From Candidatus Altimarinota bacterium (lineage in GTDB: Bacteria; Patescibacteriota; Gracilibacteria; BD1-5; UBA6164): 59,520 nucleotides of DNA. The stretch lies in contig JAQVDN010000007.1 in the NCBI GenBank assembly GCA_028698305.1, positions 1 to 59,520 on the forward strand, read 5' to 3'. The notes beneath the pieces are model-generated. The model did no database searches, had not been told where the DNA came from, and saw only the letters and a list, made by a program, of their open reading frames with translations. The position numbers were made by a program, and so were the translations under genes. This document shows, piece after piece, positions 52,211-59,520 of the stretch; position 1 is the stretch's first letter; each line of letters begins with the position of its first letter.

Positions 52211-53509
52211 ATGAACAAATTAACACTTAAAAGATTGGATATCTTTACACCCATATCAAAAGATCAATCTATCTCCAATGAAGAGTTTGATATCAATAAC
52301 TTTCTACATTTTCCAATTCTTACTCATGATGATGGGAGTATATGGAAACATGGTAGTTTATACTTGCTTTCTAAACTAAAAAACTATCAAAAACCATCAC
52401 CAAAAACACTTGATTCAATAGCAACTGATCTTAAACATTTTAAAGAATATTGCGATAACGAAAATATTGATTATTTAATAGCTCCAAGAAAAGTTTTAAG
52501 ACCTACATATCTTTATAGAAGTCACCTGCAACAACTTTTACGAGAGGCAAAGATATCTCCAAATACAATTAAGAGAAGAATGAGTGCTATAGTTGGATTT
52601 TATGAATATCTTATTAATATTGAAGGGGTAGAGTTTAAATTTCCATTGTGGGAGAGTGGCATTACTTCTATTTCATATAAGGACATATATGGATTACAAC
52701 ATATAAAACAAGTTAAAACAAAAGATGTTTCAAGGGTAACAAAGAAGCTAAATAATATCTCAATTGATAAAATAGAAGATGGAGGGAAATTAAGACCACT
52801 TAGCTACAAAGAACAAGAAACTTTAATAACAAATTTACAAAAAATCAATAATACAGAAATGACGCTTTCATTCTTAATTGCTCTTACTACAGGTGCTAGA
52901 ATTCAAACAATATTTACTCTTAGAAAAAAACATTTTGAAAAAGAATTAAATGACTGTGATGATTTGATTCCAATTAAAGTTGGATATGGCACTTCATGTG
53001 ATACTAAATTTCAAAAAATACAAAATATTTATATACCTAAATGGTTGTATTATAAAATTAAAGTGTATCTTAACTCTCCAAGATATCAAAAAAGAAAAGA
53101 TAATGCAAAACATATATTTAAAAATGATTCTGAGCAATACATATTTTTAACAAACAGAGGAACACCATATTATGTTGCTAATGATGATCCATATAGGGCA
53201 GATTATAAAGAGCCACCAAATGGAGCAACTGTTAGACAGTTTATATTTCAAAAACTTAAAAGTATTGACTTTTCTTTTCATGATCTAAGAGCTACTTATG
53301 GAACCAATTTGTTTGATAAATATATGGAACAAGTACAAAATAAAGAAATTACATTATCAACCGCATTAATAAATATTAAAGAGAGGATGTCTCATTCTAG
53401 TTTAGAAATCACTCAAAGATATTTGAAATATAGAGAAAATAATAAAATCAAACAAAATGTTCAGTTTGAATTTGAAAAAAAATTAGAGAGACTTTATTTT
53501 GAAAAATAA
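52211..53509 (+). CDS. Tyrosine recombinase A (432 aa), intact catalytic residues
   Basis: An N-terminal SAM-like core-binding domain is followed by the catalytic domain: R230 in TTGARIQTIF, H357/R360 in FHDLRATYG, then MSHSSLEITQRYLKYR with His and the nucleophile Tyr near 403. All residues of an active recombinase are present. First of three overlapping recombinase genes; overlaps the next by 11 nt. Best candidate, with the third protein, for catalysing integration in endA. Confidence 0.88.
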   Translation: MNKLTLKRLDIFTPISKDQSISNEEFDINNFLHFPILTHDDGSIWKHGSLYLLSKLKNYQKPSPKTLDSIATDLKHFKEYCDNENIDYLIAPRKVLRPTYLYRSHLQQLLREAKISPNTIKRRMSAIVGFYEYLINIEGVEFKFPLWESGITSISYKDIYGLQHIKQVKTKDVSRVTKKLNNISIDKIEDGGKLRPLSYKEQETLITNLQKINNTEMTLSFLIALTTGARIQTIFTLRKKHFEKELNDCDDLIPIKVGYGTSCDTKFQKIQNIYIPKWLYYKIKVYLNSPRYQKRKDNAKHIFKNDSEQYIFLTNRGTPYYVANDDPYRADYKEPPNGATVRQFIFQKLKSIDFSFHDLRATYGTNLFDKYMEQVQNKEITLSTALINIKERMSHSSLEITQRYLKYRENNKIKQNVQFEFEKKLERLYFEK

Positions 53510-55319
53510 AGCCATCTTTTATTTTACACCTAATCAAATAATTGATATCTACAAAAAGAAAGAGTTTGTAGACTATAAAGTGTTAGGAATTCATATCTAT
53601 AATAAAATTCCCATTTGTAAAATTTTGTATCAAAAAGATGGCAATTATGAACCAAAAATGATTCCTGTTGTTGATTCAATTGTACAAAATATAGTTATAT
53701 TGAATTATCAGCTTGGTCAATCAGTTCAAACTATTCATAGTAAAGTACAAAATACCCTCAAATTTATTAACTGGCTCAAAGATCATAATTCAAAATTTTT
53801 AGAAAATAAACAAGTCGCTAGAGATTCTTTAGAGCAATACATATATTTCCTGAAAACAGAGATGAGGATAGGAAATATACAAATTGATAATGCTTTGACA
53901 AAACAGAATTTGGCAATTAGTTTTTTAAAAAATTTGCATAATGATAATGAAAATTATATAGCAAGTTCTGTGCGTCTCATCTCTAACTCTGCAAATAAAA
54001 AAAGTTCTACTCCAAAACCAAATAGTGAGCATTTTAAATATTTATATAAATTTTATAGAAAACTATTTGAAGAGATATGTGAATTTCTGATTAATCAAAA
54101 GAGTTATCCTTATCATTTTGAAATATTGAGAAAGTCTTATTGTTTTATGCCCTTTGAGAAAAGATTTCCAGCTATTGTAAATAAAGAGTTTCAAAAAAAA
54201 TTTCAATCATATGATTTCAATAATCAGAAAATTTTATCAGGTAAAGAAATAGCTGATTTATTTGGTTATAGTAGAATTGATGGAAATAATAGAAGATACC
54301 AATTTAAGAAAAGTATAGAATCAAAAAATATTGACAAATCCTGTAATGCAAGACTCTATCTTGGAACTTTAGGGTTAAAGGCATTTTTCATACTTTTTTT
54401 AATGACTACAGGTATGAATGATTCTACTGCTTCAACTTTGAAATGGAATAAAAATTATCAAATCAATAAAACTAGACAAAAGTTTAGAAATATAAAATAT
54501 AGAGCAGGTAATAAAGTAGTAGAATTTGAAATTGGAACAAAATTTTTAAAACAATTTCAACAATTTATACTTTTAAGAGAATTTGTTTTAAATGGCAATG
54601 AATCAGAGTATCTTTTTTTTACAGGGTATGGTGAAAATACACATCTTAATTCTGAACAAATAAGTGGAAAATTAAGTGGATTTATAAATAGGTATTTTCA
54701 AAAAAATATAGATAGTGATTTGCCTATAATTAATTCACGACAACTTAGAGTCAATAAAGCGTTCTGGGTATCTAAACAATATAATGAAGCTACCTCTTCT
54801 TTAATGATACAATCATCATTGAGTGTTGCAATCGATAATTATAGTGGAGAAACAGATGAAAGTAGTGCATTTCAGATAACAAATTATTATGAAAAATTCA
54901 ATAATAAAATTTTTCAAAACAATCAAAGCTACCAAACAACAAATGTAGGTAGTTGTGCAAATTCAAATAATTTAAAAACTATTAATCAAAATCCAGAACA
55001 TTATTGTTCTATGCAGTATGGTTGCCTTAGTTGTGAATATCATAGAGTTAATATTGATGAAATAGATATTAGAAAACTATTGAGTGCTAAGTTTGTGATT
55101 CAAGAAACTAAGTCTTTATCAAAAAATGAAGAGCAGTTTAATAATATACTCCTTCCATATAGTAATAAAATTGATGAAATACTCAATAAAATGGTTGATA
55201 CTGATACAAAAATCAATAATCTAATTCATGATGTAAAAAAAGATGTTTTTGAAAATGAAAATTTATTTTCATACTGGCAACATAAATACAATATGTTGAT
55301 AAGAATTGGAGTTTTATAG
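53499..55319 (+). CDS. Tyrosine-recombinase-related protein B (606 aa), degenerate active site
   Basis: TTG start. Residues about 280-470 follow the recombinase fold (LKAFFILFLMTTGMNDSTAS, INSRQLRVNKAFWVSKQ, QSSLSVAIDNYSG), but the first catalytic Arg is Asn-like and the HxxR His is replaced, leaving the final Tyr. A Cys/His cluster (HYCSMQYGCLSCEYHR) near 510 looks like a zinc site. Probably a structural partner rather than a catalyst. Overlaps gene A by 11 nt and gene C by one base. Confidence 0.75.
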   Translation: MKNKAIFYFTPNQIIDIYKKKEFVDYKVLGIHIYNKIPICKILYQKDGNYEPKMIPVVDSIVQNIVILNYQLGQSVQTIHSKVQNTLKFINWLKDHNSKFLENKQVARDSLEQYIYFLKTEMRIGNIQIDNALTKQNLAISFLKNLHNDNENYIASSVRLISNSANKKSSTPKPNSEHFKYLYKFYRKLFEEICEFLINQKSYPYHFEILRKSYCFMPFEKRFPAIVNKEFQKKFQSYDFNNQKILSGKEIADLFGYSRIDGNNRRYQFKKSIESKNIDKSCNARLYLGTLGLKAFFILFLMTTGMNDSTASTLKWNKNYQINKTRQKFRNIKYRAGNKVVEFEIGTKFLKQFQQFILLREFVLNGNESEYLFFTGYGENTHLNSEQISGKLSGFINRYFQKNIDSDLPIINSRQLRVNKAFWVSKQYNEATSSLMIQSSLSVAIDNYSGETDESSAFQITNYYEKFNNKIFQNNQSYQTTNVGSCANSNNLKTINQNPEHYCSMQYGCLSCEYHRVNIDEIDIRKLLSAKFVIQETKSLSKNEEQFNNILLPYSNKIDEILNKMVDTDTKINNLIHDVKKDVFENENLFSYWQHKYNMLIRIGVL

Positions 55320-57268
55320 TGGGTGTTTTATTACTTCCTAAAGTTGGTATTGAAATCAATCAGGCAATGAAAATAGATAGCTATTTACTTGAAAAAGACT
55401 CCATTATTAATCCTGATGAAAACTATATTATTTCAAGAGATAAACAAGAAAATGTAGTCTCATACTATAAAGATGATATTTGGGATTTTAAATACTACAA
55501 AAGTAACTCAAAATCGTCAGAAAAGATTTTCTTTGAAAAAATTCATACAAAAGAAATAAGAAAAGAAGCCAAGAGATTAATATTTATAATAATGGCTTTT
55601 AAAAAAGGAAAAGGGTCATCGGCTATCTCAAATAATACACTAATTAGTCTTTATTACAATTCAATGATTGTTCCAATATCAATTTATTCTATCAAAGAAA
55701 ATATCTTTATGAAAGAATTTTTTGAAGATTCAAATCATATCTTAAAATACATCAATAATTTTTGTACTAATACAAACCGAATAATAATATTAAGAAGTAT
55801 GCTTGAGCTACTACATTCAATAAACAATCAATTATCTGGAATTAATTTTAAAAAAGATGATAAGTTGTTTGATTACTTAGGTCAAATTATCCACACCCAA
55901 CGATATAAGATAAACCAAACAGAAGTTATCCCTATTAGGATATTGCAAAATTCTATAAAACAAAGATGGGAGCAAGTTGATTTATTAGAATCAAACTTAA
56001 ACGGTTTGACACTTTTTATAGAAAATATTATAAATATAGAGCATTATGCTTGCTCAAATAGTACTTATGAGAAATATAAAAATTCAGTTGATGAAATCAT
56101 CAAATGGAATGAAGCCATTAGTGATTGTGGTCTCAAAGAGCTATTTGAAACTTATAATATTCAAAATAAAAGACTATTTCGGAGTTTTATTAAAAAAATT
56201 CAAGGAACAGTAAAGCATTTGATTCATGCTTATTCAGGTATGCGTGATCAAGAAGCCATATCTTTAAAAAATGATTGTTATAAAGAAGAATTAGTAGATG
56301 ACACAAATATAGTAAGAATTATAGGTATCACAACAAAATTAGAAGGAAGACAGAGATTAACAAATTGGATTACATCTTCAATTATATTTAAAGCAATAAA
56401 TATTTTAAGAGAAATCAATAGAGCAATTTTAAAAAATATTGATTGTGAATACAATACGCAGTATCTATTCTTGTCTCCCAAAATGATTAATTATGAGAAT
56501 CATAAAATAAAAAACAACTACCAGTTCCAAACCCATGATCAACTCCCACTAAAACAAGATGAAATATTAATAGATAGGGAAGATTTAAAGCAGTTAAAAA
56601 ATATTAACTATCTAAAAGATTACGACAGCTCATCACATTTTCAGATTGGCTCGGTATGGACTTTTTATTTCCATCAATACAGAAGAACATTAGCTGTGTA
56701 TTCGATTCAAAGTGGACTTGTATCATTAGGTTCACTTCAATGGCAATTGAAACATCTATTTAAAGAGATGACTCTATATTATGCCAATGGTGCATCAAGA
56801 GCTAAAAAAATATTTGATTTAGAAGATGATCACATAGCTTTAGAAATGAATCAAATTAAACCAGAAATTGATGCAATTAGTTACATTGAAAATGTTCTCT
56901 TAAGTAATGAAAAACTTTATGGAGCACATGGCAAATTTATTGAAAGTCTTAGGGATGAAAACAAAATATTTTTCAAAAAAGATCGAGCAAAAATAATACA
57001 AAAATTTAAAAATGGAGAGTTAGCTTTTAAAGAAACTGCTTTAGGTGCTTGTGTAACAATAGAGCCTTGCAATGAAAGCTTACTTGGTTCTATTACGGCA
57101 TGTGTAGATTGTGCTTTTGCTGCACATAAAATATCTAAGATAAAAAAATTAATAGATGAACAAAACTATCTAATCAGTGTACTTGACAAAAATTCTGTTG
57201 AATATAGGACAGAGAAGATTGAATTAGAAAAATTAAAAACATTTTTAAAAACAGTGAGTAAGGGTTGA
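55319..57268 (+). CDS. Tyrosine recombinase C (649 aa), TnpB/GmtZ-like
   Basis: GTG start overlapping the previous TAG. Catalytic residues are visible: Arg in YSGMRDQEAISL, HxxR in FHQYRRTLAVYS, and His plus Tyr in QLKHLFKEMTLYYANG. A C-terminal Cys set (GACVTIEPC, ACVDCAFAAH) and a coiled-coil tail follow, as in large recombinases of Tn554-like and gamma-mobile-trio elements. Likely active together with gene A. Confidence 0.8.
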   Translation: MGVLLLPKVGIEINQAMKIDSYLLEKDSIINPDENYIISRDKQENVVSYYKDDIWDFKYYKSNSKSSEKIFFEKIHTKEIRKEAKRLIFIIMAFKKGKGSSAISNNTLISLYYNSMIVPISIYSIKENIFMKEFFEDSNHILKYINNFCTNTNRIIILRSMLELLHSINNQLSGINFKKDDKLFDYLGQIIHTQRYKINQTEVIPIRILQNSIKQRWEQVDLLESNLNGLTLFIENIINIEHYACSNSTYEKYKNSVDEIIKWNEAISDCGLKELFETYNIQNKRLFRSFIKKIQGTVKHLIHAYSGMRDQEAISLKNDCYKEELVDDTNIVRIIGITTKLEGRQRLTNWITSSIIFKAINILREINRAILKNIDCEYNTQYLFLSPKMINYENHKIKNNYQFQTHDQLPLKQDEILIDREDLKQLKNINYLKDYDSSSHFQIGSVWTFYFHQYRRTLAVYSIQSGLVSLGSLQWQLKHLFKEMTLYYANGASRAKKIFDLEDDHIALEMNQIKPEIDAISYIENVLLSNEKLYGAHGKFIESLRDENKIFFKKDRAKIIQKFKNGELAFKETALGACVTIEPCNESLLGSITACVDCAFAAHKISKIKKLIDEQNYLISVLDKNSVEYRTEKIELEKLKTFLKTVSKG

Positions 57269-57272
57269 ATCA

Positions 57273-57677
57273 ATGGAGAATATAAATAGTACATTAGAAG
57301 AGTATTTTCAAGCTCTGGAAAGATTAATAAAAAACAGACCAATAAATGTTCCAATGAATTCAAAAATCAATAAGGATACTGTAGCATTAGAAGCAGGTAG
57401 GAAAAGAGGCAGCATAAAAAAAAGCCGTGAAGTATTTTTAGAGCTTATTGAAGCAATAGATAGTGCTTCTGCTAAAATAGAATCGCCACAAAAAGAAATA
57501 GAAGATAAACTTCACAAACACAAAGAACAAAGAGACAAGTATAAATCTTTATACGAAGAAGCTCTTAACAGAGAAATTATGTATTTAGAGAGAATTAATA
57601 AACTTGAAAAAATGTTGAGTAAGAAAAGTCCCTTTTCACTAAATGATGAAAACTATGGACCAAATAAAGTTGATTAA
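57273..57677 (+). CDS. TnpC-like small coiled-coil/HTH protein (134 aa)
   Basis: Residues 32-62 (INKDTVALEAGRKRGSIKKS) resemble a short DNA-binding turn followed by a long coiled coil (75-120, KLHKHKEQRDKYKSLYEE). Size, position (last gene of the recombinase set) and layout match TnpC of Tn554, which helps transposition orientation. Four bases behind gene C. Homology is inferred from architecture. Confidence 0.65.
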   Translation: MENINSTLEEYFQALERLIKNRPINVPMNSKINKDTVALEAGRKRGSIKKSREVFLELIEAIDSASAKIESPQKEIEDKLHKHKEQRDKYKSLYEEALNREIMYLERINKLEKMLSKKSPFSLNDENYGPNKVD

Positions 57678-57773
57678 TTTATATTGTATTTGTTTTTATG
57701 GACATAAAAAAATAGCAATAAACACTTATTTTGTGGACTAGAAAGTTGTCCATATTTAAAAAATTAAAAGGTA

Positions 57774-57781
57774 ACCTGCTA
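57774..57781 (+). repeat. Element boundary, right direct repeat (ACCTGCTA)
   Basis: Matches 51014-51021; endA coding resumes here in frame. Confidence 0.8.
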
Positions 57782-58089
57782 TTGGAGAGGTTAATGGAGA
57801 TAGAAGTAACTATAGGTACGGAGCTTATATTCCCAAAGTAGGGCAATACGGTCAATGCAGATTTGAAGTAGATTTTAAAGCAAAAAGAGCGTATCCCAAA
57901 GAGGATATTAGAGGAGATATTGCAAGAATATATTTTTATATGAGTGATAAATATAATATCAATCTTTCAAAACAAGAGCGAAGAATGATGGAAGTTTGGG
58001 ATAAACAAGATCCAATTGATGAGTGGGAGAGAGTAAAAAATAAAAGAGTTGAAAAACTTCAAGGTAATGCTAATCCATATATCAAATAA
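57781..58089 (+). pseudogene. endA: endA 3' part
   Basis: 103 codons without a start: IGEVNGDRSNYRYGAYIPK, YGQCRFEVDFKAKRAYPKED and RRMMEVWDKQDPIDEWE, ending LQGNANPYIK. These are the conserved C-terminal blocks of endonuclease I. The 6.76-kb element separates them from the 5' part at 50634. The gene is otherwise intact, so precise excision would restore it. Confidence 0.9.
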
Positions 58090-58156
58090 ATAGATAACCT
58101 AACTTAGTAATTCACTTACTGTAGAATTATAAAAAATATAGACTAAGGCATAAGTA

Positions 58157-58897
58157 ATGGCAAAATATGTACTTTTTGATACAGAAACAACAGGTGGAAA
58201 TGAAGAAGATAGAATAATTCAAGTAGGTTCTATGATAATTGATGCAAAAGCTCCTGTAGAAGTCTTTGATGAGTTATGCAGTTGTGAAGTTCCTATCAAA
58301 ATTGAAGCTATGGAAGTACACAATATTACACCTGATCTTATAGAAAATAAGCCAAAACTTGTAGAAACTTCATTTTATAAAAGATTCAATGAGTTAAATT
58401 CCCCTGAAAACTTTTTAATTGCACACAACCTGCCATTTGACCTTGGTATGATTAAAAAAGAGGGATTTGTCAATCAATACACACTAATTGATACACTTAG
58501 ATGTTCAAGGCATTTGCTAGATTCTCCATACCATAGATTACAGTATTTAAGATACTCTCTTGAGCTTTATAAAGATGAAGCAGAAGAGGCAAAAAAACAT
58601 AATATCACTATAAAAGCTCATGATGCTATTGGCGATGTATTGGTTATGAAATTACTTTTATCGAAACTAGTTTCAATTGTAAAAGAGCAGTTTCATGGAA
58701 TTAATCCAATGAAAAAGTTGGAAGAGCTAACTTTACAGCCTATTTTTGTAAAAACATTCAAATTTGGTAAGTACAAGGGTCGAAATATTGAAGAGGTTTG
58801 CGATGAAGATATCGGATATATTAACTGGATGATGGACAGTATGGATTTAGATGAGGATATGAGATATACATTAGATAAAATTATGGGGCATATATAG
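58157..58897 (+). CDS. DEDDh 3'-5' exonuclease (DnaQ-like) with C-terminal quorum-of-charge domain
   Basis: 246 aa. Exo I YVLFDTETTGG, Exo II IAHNLPFDLGM and Exo III KAHDAIGDVLVMK are intact, giving the DEDDh set. The C-terminal FKFGKYKGRNIEEV and DIGYINWMMD segment is a DUF3820-type extension found on related exonucleases. It lies next to an sbcD fragment and shares a similar upstream sequence with it (about 58114-58130 and 59091-59107). DNA-end or repair processing is likely. Confidence 0.85.
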   Translation: MAKYVLFDTETTGGNEEDRIIQVGSMIIDAKAPVEVFDELCSCEVPIKIEAMEVHNITPDLIENKPKLVETSFYKRFNELNSPENFLIAHNLPFDLGMIKKEGFVNQYTLIDTLRCSRHLLDSPYHRLQYLRYSLELYKDEAEEAKKHNITIKAHDAIGDVLVMKLLLSKLVSIVKEQFHGINPMKKLEELTLQPIFVKTFKFGKYKGRNIEEVCDEDIGYINWMMDSMDLDEDMRYTLDKIMGHI

Positions 58898-59153
58898 TAC
58901 TGTGATTTTTAGTAATAAAAAATAGTATCAATGTTATAAATTTTTTTTATTTTGAAACTAAACCTTAGTCTATTTTCAGTAAAATAGATTAATTTTTTAA
59001 CATAACAATATCATCTTTCAAATGAAATTTTTAAAGGTATAAATTGCAAACTATTTTAGCTTTGTAATGTAAGTCACTAAACTATGTGATTTACTTATTG
59101 TAGAATTAGTGATGTAGAAATCACACATTTATTTAAGAAGTAGGCATAGTTTA

Positions 59154-59432
59154 ATGAGAATAGTACACTTTAGTGATACCCATTTAGGGTTTAACGATTT
59201 AGATGTCATCAACGAAGAGAATATAAACCAAAGAGAAGCAGATTTTTATGATGCTTTTTCTCAAGTTGTAGAGCAAATAAAAGAGATAAAACCTGACTAT
59301 ATTATCCATACAGGGGATTTGTTTCATAGGACAAGTCCAAGCAATCGTGCAATTACTTTTGCCCTGGAGCAATTTAAAATAATCAACTCTCTAAAGAGCC
59401 ACTTGCAAATTCAATCCCCACCAAGTAGCTAA
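59154..59432 (+). pseudogene. sbcD: sbcD/mre11-like 5' fragment, truncated
   Basis: 92 aa. RIVHFSDTHLGF and IIHTGDLFHRTSPSNRA are the first phosphodiesterase motifs of the SbcD/Mre11 nuclease (family length about 370-420 aa). After INSL the protein stops resembling the family (expected next is the GNHD motif) and ends soon. The break lies near 59390. Hairpin arms TAGCTA at about 59427 and 59444 with Ts follow. Either an insertion or a deletion removed the rest. Confidence 0.75.
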
Positions 59433-59452
59433 TTTTTCATTGTAGCTATTTT

Positions 59453-59520
59453 TTACTTTAAAAAAATCATTCTCATTTTGCTTTCGCGTTGTTTTGCTCT
59501 AATTAACTCAATTTTCTTAA
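59453..59520 (-). CDS. Possible 3' end of a minus-strand gene running off the window
   Basis: The last 68 bases read on the minus strand give an open frame (KKIELIRAKQRESKMRMIFL and a Lys) ending in TAA at 59453-59455. It is coding-like in charge pattern but too short for identification. It lies right beyond the broken sbcD and could belong to the sequence that interrupted it. Confidence 0.3.
   Translation of the reverse strand, partial: KKIELIRAKQRESKMRMIFLK

Larger units (their letters stand above)
51022..57781. mobile_element. 6.76-kb integrated element in endA with three tyrosine-recombinase-family genes
   Basis: Boundaries follow from the split endA gene and the ACCTGCTA direct repeat. 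Content: yhcG-type nuclease near the left end, then three overlapping recombinase-family genes and a small coiled-coil protein near the right end, all on the plus strand. Subterminal ATGGACA motifs lie at 51066 and 57698, with an inverted copy TGTCCAT at 57747. Architecture resembles Tn554 tnpABC, RIT and gamma-mobile-trio elements; which group it belongs to needs a profile search. Confidence 0.85.

Noticed and set aside
52237-52256. TTTACACCCATATC in recombinase gene A as another iteron
   Set aside because: Only the first half of the iteron core matches, no AAAGTACA; also present only by the protein sequence FTPIS.

Overview
The window is AT-rich, densely coded DNA that reads as a conjugative plasmid (or plasmid-derived mobile element) of a Campylobacterota host such as the Sulfurimonas/Sulfuricurvum/Arcobacter group. 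That taxonomic guess rests on base composition, codon use and protein style only. Plasmid character is supported by an iteron-type Rep protein with about 14 iterons, a ParA-type ATPase, a plasmid helicase and a plasmid DnaG-type primase. No rRNA, tRNA or CRISPR array was seen.

Region 1 (1-30000, nearly all minus strand) is a complete F-type (MPF-F) type IV secretion/conjugation system in five operons. UvrD-like helicase + 227-aa protein; OmpA-like + traF + traH + Cys-rich secreted protein; traA-traL-traE-traK-88 aa-traB-traV; dsbC-transglycosylase-traN-4TM protein-traD-HD relaxase candidate; trbI-S26 peptidase-traW-traU-trbC-traG. Two AAA ATPase loci (one with a WYL regulator) are interspersed as apparent accessory genes. 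The F-type relaxase TraI is absent and an HD-domain membrane protein (MobH-like) sits beside the coupling protein.

Region 2 (30000-38000) holds regulators and accessory genes: a CI-like protein, two small DNA-binding candidates, an S24 self-cleaving repressor divergent from a Y-family polymerase, a zinc metallopeptidase, a two-gene CBASS (CD-NTase + Cap15-like effector), a glyoxalase-related protein and a 62-aa stand-alone sigma region 4-like protein. Region 3 (38000-51000) holds traC on the plus strand, a hipA/hipB module, parA with a double ribbon-helix-helix partner, helicase, Rep, the iteron origin, an AlbA_2/Schlafen-like ATPase and dnaG.

Region 4 (50634-58089) is an endonuclease I gene (endA) split by a 6.76-kb integrated element. 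The element is bounded by the direct repeat ACCTGCTA and carries a YhcG-type nuclease plus three tyrosine-recombinase-family genes and a small coiled-coil protein. Joining the two endA halves restores a full-length frame. A DEDDh exonuclease and a truncated sbcD follow to the window end.

The most striking regulatory signal is a promoter shared by nine operons: an invariant AATCACAAA exactly 15 nt upstream of a TATAAT-like -10 box. It precedes every tra operon, traC, the UvrD-like gene, two small DNA-binding candidates and the sigma-4-like gene itself. This defines a plasmid conjugation regulon. The stand-alone sigma-4-like protein is one candidate for its regulator. A second circuit uses a 19-bp operator (AGTTGAA-N5-TTCAACT) at the S24 repressor/polymerase pair and at one gene of the conjugation regulon.
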